Shown: in pieces, positions 36,160 to 48,745 of the stretch | Layout of the letters: each line of letters opens with the position of its first letter | Numbering within the stretch: the stretch's first letter is position 1 | Assembly: GCA_033032175.1 (NCBI GenBank) | Contig: CM065323.1 | Location: 1,984,001 to 2,048,000 of the forward strand | Direction of reading: 5' to 3' | Source: Saturnia japonica | Taxonomy: Eukaryota; Arthropoda; Insecta; Lepidoptera; Saturniidae | DNA length: 64,000 nt | Position numbers and translations under genes: made by a program | Notes under the pieces: generated by a model | The model's input: only the letters and a program-made list of their open reading frames with translations | The model's database searches: none | Told to the model about the DNA's origin: nothing

Positions 36160-36530
36160 AATAAAATTGAAGTGTCTGTTTGTGATGTCAAAATAACAGC
36201 TTTTTACTAAATGCATGTGAAAGTATATACGATACATGTAACAAAAACTTTTTTTTTAATTTTTGTTTGTCTGTTTGTTCCGGGTAATCTCCGAAACGAT
36301 TGGACCGATTTTGAAGGGACTTACACTGATAGATAGCTGTAGTTATAGGAAATACAAAAAAAAGGTAAATTCGGGCGCTTAAATGGCTAACGTTGAGTAA
36401 ACAATAAAAAATATGTCAAATTAATGTACTACATAATTGTAGACATTAAAAAGATCTACAAAAAAGTCTGGGAGATTGTATGGCATACTGTAGTTCACGT
36501 GAGCGAAGCCGCGGGCACAGCTGGTATATA
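36160..36530 (+). mobile_element. Helitron-like family C, internally deleted copy
   Basis: TTGAAGTGTCTGTTTGTGAT, GGTAATCTCCGAAACGATTG, ACGTGAGCGAAGCCGCGGGC and ACAGCTGGTAT. Shorter than the 34085 copy. Confidence 0.65.
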
Positions 36531-37369
36531 CATATAACTCTATACGTTTACGCGGCGCAGGCCAGTAAAGCTTCCAACATGTTCAACAATCACGGTCATA
36601 TTTCAGCCATTTTACACAAAACTTTACTGAATTATGTATAATTGTGTACCTAAACCTACCACATGAATCACTCTGTCCAATGATGAAAACCGCATGATAA
36701 TCCGTTCAGTAGTTTTTAAGTTTATCGTGTTCAGACAGATAGACAAACGCGGCGGAGGACTTTGTAATATAACTTTATAATATAGTTTTAAATTTCTCTA
36801 CCCCACGTCGCCAACGAATTCGTGTAGCCCATTTTTATTCTCACTTTTCGTACTTGCCTATAGTTTGTCAGATTTCTTGACGTTAATGGTTGCTGCTACG
36901 CTTCTAAAGGTCGTAGCTTTACGTTATTTACGTTTAAACAACTACCGGTCGGATTTGATAAATTCTTTTGATAGCCAGGCTCTCGAGGGATAGTATAGGC
37001 TACAGTTCTGAGCTAGTCTTAAATATTTATTTTTGTTACGTAAGTCGGAAGTTGAGACCCTCCCGAACTGCCTTATCCGCGTGCGCTGGCGTGACCGTTA
37101 ATGATACGGAAATACAATGTTCTACAAAAATATTGTTCCTTAACATATCTAAAAAAAAAAAAATCAGCAATAGTATATGGCTATCTCTTATATATAATCC
37201 ACAGTAAGGGATTTTCTGCCAAAGATTTGTTAGCATTACTTTTAGTAATGGCATGTTAATTCTTTCGAAAAAATGTTACTTCATCATAAAGACATTTAGA
37301 TGTTATTTAGAAACGTAGTTTAGAAATAATGAAAAATTAAAATAATTAGTACTTGCGGGAAGAACAATT
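36531..37369. other. spacer with a transposon tail
   Basis: At 36690-36790, CCGTTCAGTAGTTTTTAAG and GACAAACGCGGCGGAGGACT are the 3' tail of a common lepidopteran repeat. No gene. Confidence 0.45.
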
Positions 37370-37455
37370 ATGATAGGCTACAATGGGTACGTTGGTGGTG
37401 CGGTGTTTGTCGGATAAAATTAACATGGGTAAAGCCGTGGGGCACAGCTAGCAGT
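37370..37455 (+). mobile_element. Lep1-type 3' end fragment
   Basis: GATAGGCTACAATGGGTACG, AAAGCCGTGGGGCACAGCTA. Same 3' end as at 40595. Confidence 0.6.
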
Positions 37456-38409
37456 CTATAAAATGAACAGTATTTTTACAAATATGTCTGGTAGTTCCAG
37501 AGGTTAGCGCGTTTAAACAACAACAAACTAAGAATCTTTTGAGCGTATTAGATAAAACGCTAGTTTTTTGCCATTGTACCAAGACTATGATACAAGTAAC
37601 AAAATCGTTGCGCTGCGTGCAACGTTGTAACTGTTTGTTAGGGTCGCCATTGGGATAAAGGATTTACTCAATGAATATGGCTAACTTTGCTTTTATGACT
37701 CCTGCGTCTAGCTTTTACCTTTTATTTCTACGCTTTGCAATACACGGGTAAACGATTTTTATCCTTCGACATATTTATATTTGGTCCGTAAAAGTACAAT
37801 ACGCATTTGAATTAAGTATTCACTAACAATTCATCTCATTCACAGCGTAGTGAGCGTGTTATGCTAATAAGATCCTTTAGGTTAGGTCATCCTTAACTTT
37901 TGTGTAGATGATATATATTACTATACCATAAGGCGGCTTAGGGGCTTGTGTAGACGGCACCGCGGACGTGCCGCCGCACTATGCGACAGAACCGTGCTAC
38001 CGTCTCGAAAATAGGTTTTGGGATGGGAATAAAATTTTGCAAGTTGACAGTCAAATAATGTCGATTATGTAGAATAAAATTCCACTAGTTTACATGATCA
38101 TATTTTCATTATTTTGAATGCAAATCTATAAGTGTGCTAAATGGTTAGAATGGTTATTAGGTACTTTATTTATAAATCTATTCCTTCATAAGTTATTCAT
38201 GTTATAAAGTACATAATTGAACGGAAATAAATACAACGCACACAACCGTATTGAGTTATAGAGAAAAAATTTATTAATTTACAAATTATTTTAATTATAA
38301 CTAAGTAATGTTAACAAACAAACTCATATACCAATTACGTTTGAACAAATATTATTTAAATTATACCAGGCATACCATATAAGATTTATTTTAATCAGCT
38401 TCAACAAAA
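37456..38409. other. AT-rich spacer
   Basis: A GC-richer patch at 37945-38010 (GGCACCGCGGACGTGCCGCC) is an imperfect palindrome (GGCAC...GTGCC). No gene. Confidence 0.4.
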
Positions 38410-38590
38410 GACTGGAGGTTACTGAATTCGAATGTTTTTTTGTTATGGATGTACGTACAGCCATTCTTTGTTAATGACCACATTTAGATGATTCTTTTTT
38501 TGTAGGATAGGTGATAAGGGTGGACCACCTTAAACAAGGGAACTCTTCAAATTCATTAAGGTCGGTTTTCTTCTTTGTTAAAAATTGTCT
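38410..38590 (+). repeat. fold-back family arm
   Basis: GAATTCGAATGTTTTTTTGT and ATTCTTTTTTTGTAGGATAG, then AACTCTTCAAATTC, match one arm of the element at 1545. Confidence 0.55.
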
Positions 38591-40304
38591 TGTGTTATAG
38601 AGACTGCAACATATTTTTGCTCGTGGGCCTATGTTGCGTGAGCTAGTAAACATACAGTCTTTATTATAAATATACACGGCAATCGTCTTCCGATCAACAC
38701 GCGTTTTTATTGCCTTATTCTACGGGTACAGTCGGTAATAAAAATGTCTGGTTCGTCACGGAGAAAATATTATTCCTAACTAACCTAACAGATAGTTGTG
38801 CTGGATAATGATTCGTATGACATTTTGTCAGTGTATGTGTACACGCTTCAACGCACAATTGAGTTGAACTGTTTATAGTATGTTCTTATTTAAATAAAAC
38901 TGAGATTCCATATAAAAACCACATAAGTGCACAAGTTGTTGTAATGTTGGAAGATTTATTAGGGCTTCCATTTCGTTTACATTGCGATACCTTAGAAATG
39001 CGGGTCAGGGTAGGGGCTGTCCACTAATTAACATGACGAATATTAATCGTAATGTTTCTGAAAATATGAAATTACTAGCTGGTACACGCGACTCTGTCGG
39101 CGTAGAGTATAGACATTTAGGCTGGTAGAATTTTATGATTTCCCTTTTCCAAACATGTCTCGAGTACTTTTACTTAAGTACATATGATGCAAGTTATCGC
39201 TCAGAAAAATATCGGAAATCTGCCAATGGCTTAATATAGTCTATAGATACAAAGATTACAAATAAATGAAATCATTTCCTATTACGCCGCCTTGAGGGAT
39301 GATTTTTTTTAAAGGTGGAACAATTTTATCTCAAATTGAGAAATTACGTGTTTTCGATAGAAACTTTCATCCCCTATTTCACCCTACAATTTTTATTTTC
39401 GCGACAATAGGCAGCCTACGTCCTTCTCCAAGACTCACTATCTCTATACTAAAATTCATCGAAATTGGTTCAAAGGTTTAAACATGAAATCGTAACAGAC
39501 AGACAAACAGAATCCTTCCGCATTTATAATATTAGTATAAATATTGATTAGAAAAATGACATTATGGGAATAATAGTGTAATTCCAAAATATCAGTTACC
39601 GTGGGAAAGGCTGATTTCGAAATAGATTTTTCGAAGTGTAGTCATCACAATACATTTTCCAGATTTTTATCACTCTATACCATTTCTTGGCGGGCTGATT
39701 GACTACGATGATATTTTGATGATCTCTTAAATTACCTAACACGCGTCTCCCATGGATCATAATTCCGTATGATTTTTTTAAATTATATTAGCTGGCCCTT
39801 GCAAATACCTCAAACATTATAAAATGTAGTTAAAACAGATGCGGCTCCTACATGTCAGTAGAATATATTGTATTGATGGCATTATTAAAGATTTTTGAAA
39901 TCAATTGTTTTTTTCAAATTAATTAATTTACTTTGCTGCAGTAGAATCGAAGTCCGCACACTTTACAAAAATTGATATAATATTAAATACATTTAAAATA
40001 CAACACAACTTAATCACTACTAAGTGAGTTCCCGACAGATGTTTTCATTTAGTTAGTCAGCATTTTCAGATGCGGGACGGCTATGATTTTTTCTTTTTCT
40101 TGAGTTCCGAAATTGGTATCTACAACGACCTAGTCACGGTTCTTAATAGCCATCCACATGTTGTAATTTAGGATGGCTAAATCACTCGCTCAAATCAGTT
40201 GCTAAACAGCGGTGGGCACATAAATTTTCAAATGATGTTTGAATCACTTTTGATTAAGAATCAAGGGAGATATATCGTAGCCACAAAAAACACCTCCGAG
40301 AAAT
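38591..40304. other. AT-rich stretch with repeat tails
   Basis: 39290-39535 (ACTAAAATTCATCGAAATTG, TAACAGACAGACAAACAGAA, TTTATAATATTAGTATAAAT) is the 3' part of a common lepidopteran repeat. No exon is supported. Confidence 0.45.
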
Positions 40305-40606
40305 CTATGTCTTCTATATTTTTATCAATATTAAGAAGAGGAAAGATTTGTTTTTTTTTTGTTTGTAATGGATAAACTCAAAAACTACTGGCCCCATTTT
40401 AAAAGCTCTTCCCCCAATATAAAGCTATAGTATCAGCGAGTAACATAGGCTATATTATTATAATTAGAAAAATTAATTTATTCCTTGTTAAAGTGTCGAT
40501 AGTAGTACACAAAGTATAAAAAATTGCCTACACGGGAGCGTTGGCAATGTTTGTCGTATAAAATTAACACAGGTGAAACCGTGGGGCACAGCTAGTGACT
40601 TATAAT
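40305..40606 (+). mobile_element. Lep1-type Helitron-like copy
   Basis: AAGAAGAGGAAAGATTTG near the start, AACTCAAAAACTACTGGCCC, and the end GAAACCGTGGGGCACAGCTA. It ends about 190 bp before the first sure Fe65 exon. Confidence 0.65.
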
Positions 40607-40799
40607 TATAATGCCATACACATAGTTATAAATCGATTTAAGATGTTTTGGTTTGTCGTGTTCCGAGATTAGTCTGTGTATATCCAATAATAAGCAGACG
40701 AAGTTAAGAGTACCAGCTAGTAATATTATACAGACATACTCACATATCTATGTGACCTCGCCTTCAGTATGATCTAATAATGGTTTCGTTTGTTTCCAG

Positions 40800-40941
40800 A
40801 GAATGGTCTACTGTCATACGAAAATCCTAACTACCACATGGATCCGTCCCGGTTAGATTCAGCGATGTATTCAGAGCTTTACGACATGCACGACGAGAAG
40901 GACACACCAGACGATTACGAAAACTATTTAGACAATCGAAG
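40800..40941 (+). CDS. Fe65: Fe65 exon, N-terminal region with YENPNY motif
   Basis: The acceptor is a pyrimidine tract plus CAG at 40797-40799; the donor is GT at 40942-40943. The exon opens with two bases that complete a codon, then reads 46 open codons beginning NGLLSYENPNYHMD and ending DDYENYLDNR, and leaves two bases (AG). Those two bases plus the T at 60123 make a Ser codon, so the splice to the next exon is in frame across 19.2 kb. The peptide is acidic and tyrosine-rich, as expected for a disordered Fe65 N-terminus. It contains an NPxY-type motif (YENPNY). The other two frames close quickly. Assignment to Fe65 is by phase continuity and context; the N-terminal region of this family is poorly conserved. 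Confidence 0.82.
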
Positions 40942-41089
40942 GTATTTATGATGTCTAGTGATATAATAGACAACCTATTAAAATATTTACAGTTTTGGCC
41001 ACAATTTTATCTCATGTTAAATGGCGTTGTGGTCTTTGGAACACAGATTACTTATGTATTCAAATTGAAAAAAATGAAAAAATTCCCTT

Positions 41090-41182
41090 TACAATAGCCG
41101 GGAGCGGGGAGCAAGATCGCATGTGCCCGATCGATTGCATTATGTAGTCCACGTGAGCGAAGTCACGGGCACAGCAAGTGAT
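41090..41182 (+). mobile_element. Helitron-like family C, 3' end
   Basis: ATAGCCGGGAGCGGGGAGCA, CACGTGAGCGAAGTCACGGG, CACAGCAAGT. Confidence 0.6.
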
Positions 41183-41454
41183 AAATAAAATTGTAGTAGC
41201 AGGTAGATGTTAAAAACTATTATATACTATCAACCGCCCGCGACTTCGTTCGCGTTAATCTATATTACTATTATAAAAAATCGCAGTTTCTTAAAACATT
41301 ATTAACTTTTTACTGAATGAATATATATATTGAAGATTCTTGGATCAAGCATCTTAGGGGTAAACCAAAGAAAAATTGATCGTTAATCCCTTAGTTTGCC
41401 GTGATTGCGTGTGACAACTGCAAACTTCTATCATTTTATTTATTTAGAAGACTA

Positions 41455-42000
41455 GCCGTGCCCGCGGCTTCGCTCACGTGGACTACAGAATGCAATCGAT
41501 CGGGCACACGCGCGAATTTTGCTCCCCCGCTCCCGATTATATTAAAGACAAAAATACTTATTGTGGCTGTTCCTTAGAAGGTAGACATATTATACTCTCG
41601 TTGACTTTTTTGTAGGTCTATGTAATATCTACAATAAATTATGCATTACATTAATTTTATATATCTCATAAGGTTTACTCAGCATAAGTAATTTAAGCGC
41701 CCAAATTAGTTCACTATGTAGTTTTTTTTAAATTACGCGAAACTTTAGTATATTATCTAAAATAAAAATAGCCTAAGTTACTCCTTATAACATCAGCTAT
41801 CTACCAGTGAAAGTCCCGTCATAATCGATCCAACCGTTTCGGAGATTACCCAGAACAAACAGACACACAAATATAGAAAATTTTTAAAAATGGGTTTTTT
41901 GTTATAAGTATGGTATATACATACTTTCATATGCATTTAGTAAAAAACTGTTATTTTGACATTGCAAACAGACACTTCAGTTGTATTATTTACATATAGA
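41455..42000 (-). mobile_element. Helitron-like family C, antisense copy
   Basis: On the plus strand it opens with AGCCGTGCCCGCGGCTTCGC (the inverted 3' end) and closes near ATTGCAAACAGACACTTCA (the inverted 5' end). It includes ACTCCTTATAA. Opposite in direction to the fragment at 41090, so the two form an inverted pair. Confidence 0.65.
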
Positions 42001-42058
42001 TAGAACATGGTTTGGACAGTGACTCAAATATGACATATTATTTTGTGATCTGAAAACA

Positions 42059-42337
42059 GTGTTGCTTACCCCGAAAGGTGTATTATATTACGCAATCAGT
42101 CAGACGAAACCAATAACCCAAATCAAACAAGTAATAAACTGCACAGACACCCTCAAAGCAAGGGGAAGGGTAGCCAACGTGACGCCGGCAGATGACGAGT
42201 GCACCGACCTCCCCAGTGCGCACTGCGCAGTCGCCGATATCGACCTCTTGCAACACTGCTGTGTGGCCCCTCTTCTAGCTGTCTCCACCGGCGCCTCTAT
42301 TTTTCAACGCTTCTCGCTTAGTTTTAAACATAAATAA
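42059..42337 (+). other. GC-rich open frame of unknown nature
   Basis: An island much richer in G+C than the flanking DNA. The plus strand holds a 92-codon frame (ending SLSFKHK) with a middle part VANVTPADDECTDLPSAHC. The minus strand is also open for 62 codons over the same DNA. No motif is recognised. It is not required by the Fe65 exons, whose phases join without it, and no good donor follows it. It may be part of an unrecognised mobile element or an exapted fragment. Confidence 0.35.
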
Positions 42338-42679
42338 AAAAATTGTTTAAGTAATTTATTTATAATTCTTTTAGCGTGTTAATAGAGGGTAAAATTAAAA
42401 ACGGCGCGCGCGTCACGTGACGGAAGTGAGACATGATGAATTATCCATTAAAGATAATAATATGAATTCATTTACTGATTTTGATTTTTGTAGTGATACT
42501 TCTTAGAGTGATTCGATAATTGGACGAGAACTGATAGTTAACTTTCAAGGACACGTCATATTTAGGAAAATTTCTTTACATGATAGAGAAGAAAGATATA
42601 AGAGAGAAGGAGAAAGACGGTTTTGCATTGTACATCTAATACATAGCATAGGCAATACGCGTCTCTCTTTTTATCAGAT

Positions 42680-42920
42680 TTCGAAAAAGGAGAGTTATGT
42701 TTTTCGAAAGTATGTATGTATGTCTATTTCTTTGGCACGCTCTGTAGCCTAAACGGATTGTTGGTTTTTAGCGTGTCGTTAGATTCGTCTTAAATGTGGG
42801 AATAACATAAGCTATATAATATTTAAGCATAACGTCTGGGAATCAAATAAAAGGCAAAAATAGAAAAAATATATTTTAATCGTGTTTTTTGTTTCCTTTT
42901 TAATAATTTAGCTTATTAAG
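42680..42920 (+). repeat. repeat family D
   Basis: Starts CAGATTTCGAAAAAGGAGAG and continues TATTTCTTTGGCACGCTCTG, then ATTTAAGCATAACGTCTGGG. Confidence 0.75.
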
Positions 42921-43479
42921 AAACTTCACTCCTATCACGTGTACGGTGCTGGACAAGTAATTTTTTGTTATTGTGGTAAAAATAATTTAATTGTGTATTG
43001 CATATTTAATGGTATATTAATAAGCATTATTTTAATTATAGTTACACAATAAAAGAAGTCACTTAAATGAAATCATATCTTTGTCATTGCTAACGTTCTT
43101 CAATGAGTTACGACCACGCAGGATAAAATTTTAGGAGTTATATTTTTTTGTTACTCCACTGCAGTTAAAGTTTTTACGTGCGTAACAAAAAAAAAATTCT
43201 AATTTTTTTTTACAAATGAGAAATATTTCTTTATTTATGAATTCTTACAGTATATATGTAAACTATATGACTATAAGGCAGAAAGAATGAGATTATTATC
43301 AATTTTACCGCTATTTCTATATTGCATACTTCGGTTTCTTTATATACTAATGCATCGAACGCCACTCTTGAAGTTTTCCATTTGTTTGACAAGACGAACA
43401 ATGTAAGTTTTTTTACATTTTTAGTTATTTACACCTAATTAATATTAAACAGGATTTTAGTAGCTACTATTTGATGATA
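42921..43479. other. AT-rich spacer
   Basis: Nothing recognised. Confidence 0.4.
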
Positions 43480-43755
43480 TCCTGTTCTATCCTGTGGATG
43501 GGTTCAAAGGGAGGTAGGGCACGGTTATTTTTGTGGAGATTTTTCTCTACTTGGGTTAGTCCGATTGAGGGAATACCTTCATTCTACAGAAGATTGCAGC
43601 CAAAAAATCTTGTGTTCCTACGGTGAGTATGGTCCCCATAGATCCTTAGGGGTAGGTCAACGTGCTAGTTATTTCTATGGTATTACAAGCGTACATAGGC
43701 TACGGTAGCCGCTTACCATCAAGCGGGCCGTATGCTTGTTTACCTTTGTAGCTAA
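43480..43755 (+). repeat. repeat family G
   Basis: ATTTTTCTCTACTTGGG, TCTACAGAAGATTGCAGCC, CGGTAGCCGCTTACCATCAA, GCGGGCCGTATGCTTGTTTA. Better preserved than the copy at 2460. Confidence 0.65.
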
Positions 43756-43934
43756 AAAAGTTCCAAAGATCAGCGCATTCAAACAAACAAACAATCTATT
43801 GAGTTTTCTAATATTAGTTTAGACGGCTTATGTCATAGAGTGGTATATAAAAAAAATATATCTCATACGAAACGGCAGCGGTAATAAACAAATCCACATT
43901 CAAGGAACCTCAGAAATGCATATTTAAAATATAA

Positions 43935-44065
43935 TAACAGACGCCGGTTTTATGGCCGCGTATAACATCCGTAGAAGTGCGGCGCGGACCGGCGTGGCGC
44001 GGCGTTCCGTAGAATAACATCCGCTCCGAGCGTAGCGCACATGCTCAGGGTTGTTTCGCGTAGTG
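43935..44065. other. GC-rich island
   Basis: About 130 bp dominated by GCGGCGCGGACCGGCGTGGC and CCGAGCGTAGCGC, with AATAACATCCG-type words occurring twice (43963-43972 and 44010-44020). A 62-codon minus-strand frame crosses it. No match elsewhere in the window; nature unknown. Confidence 0.35.
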
Positions 44066-46965
44066 CATGCGACAAACTGATAGCGAGAAAAGACACCTAA
44101 GAAGAACAACATTAAAGGGTCTCTAGGTACTGAAATGTAGGAGGATTACATAACAACATTATAAATATATAAATTACACCACTATCAAAAATTGTCAACG
44201 GTGTTTTACGTTTAAATAATATGTCGGGGAAAAAGTTATTATTTCGTCAACACAAAAATACCGCATAATTTTTTTGACATTTGTTAATATTTAAATATAT
44301 TTACTTATATATTTATATATCAGATTAATAGTAGAAATACAATGTGAATTTACGTTTACTAAAATTTTTATTGACATAATAATAATATTGCTACCATAAT
44401 ATTTTAATTAAAACATTATAAAGTGGTTTTCAAGATATGGTTCCAAACTATGTTTTGTACCTTGTACTTTCCATAGTGTGCCGAGCAGTTATTTTGGTAG
44501 GCGCGGATGTCAAACTAAAATAAGTTACCTTTATAACTCTTACAAAAATGTGTTATATTTTTGTATTATTTACATTGTTTATTAGACAATATTATGTTAT
44601 ACAAAAAAAAGACTCGGTTCAATTTTTGAATTTATTATGCATATTATTTTAGTCTAATATTTATAACTTTTGAAAAATAAAATTATAACATTCGATAAAG
44701 TAGTTACTATCGAATATCATTTTTTTTTACTTTTCTAATTTTTTTTTTTAATAATTTTTTTTTTCATACGTCTCTATTATAAAGTGATTTAAAACCTAAT
44801 ACTTAATAATACTATACTAAAAAATAATTGTGACCTTTTTTTTATATTTAACATGCGTACGTGCTTTATTAAACAAAAAGTTTTTAATATTTCCAAATTA
44901 ATATGCATTAGGTATATAATATAATATAACCTCCCTTTTCATGTTAAAACAACAGTCTTTACATCAATGCCTTCTTACTCTTTCTCGTATTTCACGAGAT
45001 GGGAAATAAATATGAAGATTACTATAAATGTATTGACATATGTAAGTAAATTATTTATGAATATATCATAATATATATATATATATATATACATACTATA
45101 TATACTAAATTTTGCCTGCGACTTCGTTATCATTGTCTTCGAAATGAAACAATTCGCACATCACCTATATGCTTTTTATTTCTATTATATATAAATAGTA
45201 AACCGATTTAAAAGAATTGTATTAATACAGAACCCTCGGATGTGTGTGCACAATAACACACCAAAGTTTTATCGCAGTTGGATGCATTCAGGTGAATGGA
45301 TTGGTCTAGGAATTCATAGCAGGGACAAACAAACATATATTTTTTTATAAAAATAAATTAAAAAAAAAACTATTCAATTTAGGCCCTGAGAAGGCACTTA
45401 TGAACGTCAAAAAACTACTGCCGGTTCGTAAAACGTCCCAGACATCGAGAAGAACCGGTAAGAAACTCGATCGGGTTTAATTAATCATTAATGGCTAACT
45501 TAATAGTTTTAGATTTAAACATAAAATTAACCCTGTTTGTCGAGTCTTTTATGAATCAAGAGGTATTCGAACACACAAAATGATTGTTGGGAGCGATGTA
45601 CGCATTCGACGTTTTGATGTCAAACCCAGTTAAGTTTTGGATTTAATGTGTTGGAAATCTTTGTTGGTGAACTAATTTTATGACTGTTTTTCTTTAGTTT
45701 TTTTTAACCGACTTCAACAAATTACAAAGGTTACTCAGATCATTCCGTGTTCTCTTTTATGGATGTTTAGCTATAACTTCTTAGTTTATGAAACGATTTT
45801 TGATCGATAGGGGATTTTTCAAATCTGACGGGTCATAGTTTCAAAGATTAGCACCGCATTCAAACCAACAAAAGAAAATGTTCTATTGATCTTTATAATA
45901 TTTAGTATACATTAGATCTGAAGGCAATTAATGCCATCATATGACAGCAGATGAACAAAAAAAAAAAAAGAAAATAAAACAATAATGAAAAATTATGTTA
46001 CCTTACTGCCGATGCCTTGGACTGTTTCCCTAGAATACTATCTTGTTTTCAGCACAGATCGTTTCTTAGATGAACTACTCGTACCATTTCCAATTTCCAA
46101 TATCGATCACGTCTCGAGTATGAATTCTGGATGCATCCACGCGGATGCATCGTCTCAATGGCAAATTAAAACTGGATTATGTGCTCTAACACGTCTGAGT
46201 AAGAGTTGATTTCCTTTAACTCAAAAATGAGAAAATAACACTGGATCGAGATTAGGTTTTATACAATTTTATTATTATGTCGATTGTTCCTATAACATTT
46301 TAAATTGGAATTGAAATTGGGCAAGTGAAGCAATTTAGTAACGGTTGTTAGTACATTAGTTATTCATAATTCCTAACGTGGTATATCAATGCTACTTTAA
46401 AAAAATGTTAAGTTTATGCGTTTTATCCAAGGTAATCCGGAACTACAGATCCTATATACTAAGAATTATTTTACTAACAGGAAGCTATATTATCTCTAAG
46501 TGACATAATATATTTTATATTGAACTGATTGCGAACGAACAAGCGCGCGGATATTGTAAGTGTGAAATTCAGTTTATTTCAATATTTGTCCATCATTCAC
46601 ACTTATGCATACGCCTAGATGGATTGTAAAGTTTGGCATATAAGTCGAATAGGACACGACACACGGAATAGGTTTTAGTATTAATATAATTTTTTCAGTT
46701 ATTTTCACAACTTACTCAGAAGTGAGACGTTTTGAGGCAAAATTAGTTAAGAAGGCATGTAAAAGTATAAATATTCTATCACGTGGAATAATATATATTT
46801 GGTAGATATATGTATCTTTATTACACGTGTAATAAATAACTATTTTGCATTTTCACGTAATTGGCCAGTATTTTTTGCATTTATTACACGTGTAGAGTGT
46901 TGAGAGTTTTGCAAAATAATGGAATACCTTTTTTATCGTTATAGGTTTAGTGTTCTGTCCCTGAT
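44066..46965. other. AT-rich stretch
   Basis: Very AT-rich. Contains an (AT)n tract at 45071-45091, a repeat-like part at 45100-45330 (TGCCTGCGACTTCGTTATCA) and a frame at 45985-46209 without motif. No gene is supported. Confidence 0.45.
45071..45091. repeat. (AT)n microsatellite
   Basis: Ten AT units plus one base. Confidence 0.92.
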
Positions 46966-46967
46966 CT

Positions 46968-47232
46968 TAAGCATCAAGATGGTACCACGCTAAGCCTAGT
47001 GGAAGACTGGCTCTCAAGTGCAGCTGCCAGAACACACCTATTGGTGCTTGAGGACAGATTTTCAACTTGAGAGTGGTAACTAGCCAGGCGGGCATGAGAA
47101 AAAGCCCTACCACTATACTATGGTCTCAACACGATGTTTTCCTTCACCGAAAGCTCAGGCTAATTTTAGAGATTTGAACGCCCGTCTATCGATGCGGAGT
47201 CCGTACACGCTATCAACTGAGTCATTAGTGCT
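46968..47232 (-). repeat. SINE family B, antisense
   Basis: On the plus strand: ACGCTAAGCCTAGTGG, CTGGCTCTCAAGTGCAGCTG, GATTTTCAACTTGAGAGTGG, CGATGTTTTCCTTCACC, with a decayed B-box GAGATTTGAACGC. Confidence 0.78.
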
Positions 47233-47257
47233 TAAAATATTTTATCAGAATTACTAT

Positions 47258-47782
47258 CTATACAATTAATAAAATTGAAGTGTCTGTTTGTAATGTCAAA
47301 ATAACAGTTTTTTACTAAATGGATATGAAAGTATACACGACATCTATAACAAAAAGCCCATTTTTTAAAATTTTTGTCTGTTTGTCTGTCTGTTTGTTCC
47401 GGGTAATCTCCAAAACGGTTGGACCTATTTTGACGAGACTTTCACTAATAGATAGCTAGAAATATAGGGAGTAACTTAGAATACTTTTATTTTATAAAAA
47501 GATTTAGGGTTCCGCACAAATATGAAAAAATGGTCGTGGTGAATCAATTCGGGCGCTTAAATGGCTTATGCTGAGTAAACCATAAGAGATATAGCAAATT
47601 AATGTACAACATAACCATAGGCATTAAAAAGACCTACAAAAAAGTCCGCGAGAGTATACATCTACCTTCTAAGGAACACCCACAATAAGCATTTTTGTCT
47701 TTAAAATAGCCGGGAGCGGAGGAGCAAGATTCGTGCGGGCATCATGTAGTCCACGTGAGCAATGCCACGGGCACAGCTAGTT
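47258..47782 (+). mobile_element. Helitron-like family C, full-length copy
   Basis: CTATACAATTAATAAAATTG at the start, GGTAATCTCCAAAACGGTTG, GGGAGTAACTTAG, and ACGGGCACAGCTAGTTT at the end. Confidence 0.7.
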
Positions 47783-48349
47783 TAATATATATCGGATAAT
47801 TGTTTTAATGTGATTATGGAATCCGCATTTTAGACTTTGTGCCGTTCTGCACATTCATCATTAACAAACTCCTCATAAGGCACCACTTAGTATTTGTACT
47901 ATTGACCCGCACTATTTCTGTGACTGCACGCACTTTATAAGCAGGCAACGACCGGCTTGAAGGCAGTTCCGTTTGAGCTGTGGGATAGTGAAGACATGTG
48001 TTAAGTCAGTTACAAAAATAAAAATCCTGATTATTCTCACGCTGCCCATCTCGCTGCTTAGAAGTAGTGAATTCTAATCTAGGATAAAATTAATATTATT
48101 ATTTTTAACCCACACGTGCTACGGTATTACAGATTTACCCGCTCGCCGCTTGTAACTTGCAAGTTACAACCCGCTACCGTATATGCAATAACAACTCAGT
48201 TACGTAATAATAAAGTGCACATCGTCACGTATTTGGAATACAATGCTGCACTGACGTTGGGGAATCGAGTTTTGTTCAGGAATTTATAAATCGATCGCTC
48301 ACTTCTTTGGTTTACCTCATCGGGTTCTGTACACTATATTAATTTATAG

Positions 48350-48745
48350 CTAACTAGCGGAGTGCCCGCGGCTCCCCACGCGTTTGTTACTATATAATAG
48401 TTATTTACATCCCGTAATTTTATTTTTACACATATTGTTGACAATTTATTTGCCGTATCAATAGTTGAGGAGTTGAATGTATTTCCCGTGTACAATTTTC
48501 ATCGAAATCAGTTATAAATTATTATTCTATTGTACGATATCCAATGTATTATTGATGATTATTGTAGTCTATCAATTAAGATATGATGTATGCTTCCCGT
48601 CTACAATATTTTATCAGAATCGGTTTAGAATTGATGAAATTATTTTTTTTGTAATTTTTTTTTTTACACAAGAGTTTTTCCCTAAATATAAAAAAAAACA
48701 GAATGATTTCGAAGATGTTACCGATGGTAAATTCCATCAGGTACA
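48350..48745 (+). repeat. interspersed repeat, same type as 21540
   Basis: AACTAGCGGAGTGCCCGCGG, TTGAATGTATTTCCCGTGTA, TTTTATCAGAATCGGTT. The 91-codon frame inside is repeat-derived. Confidence 0.6.

Noticed and set aside
42059..42337. Cassette exon of Fe65.
   Set aside because: The flanking exons join in phase without it and no good donor is visible; kept only as an unexplained GC-rich frame.
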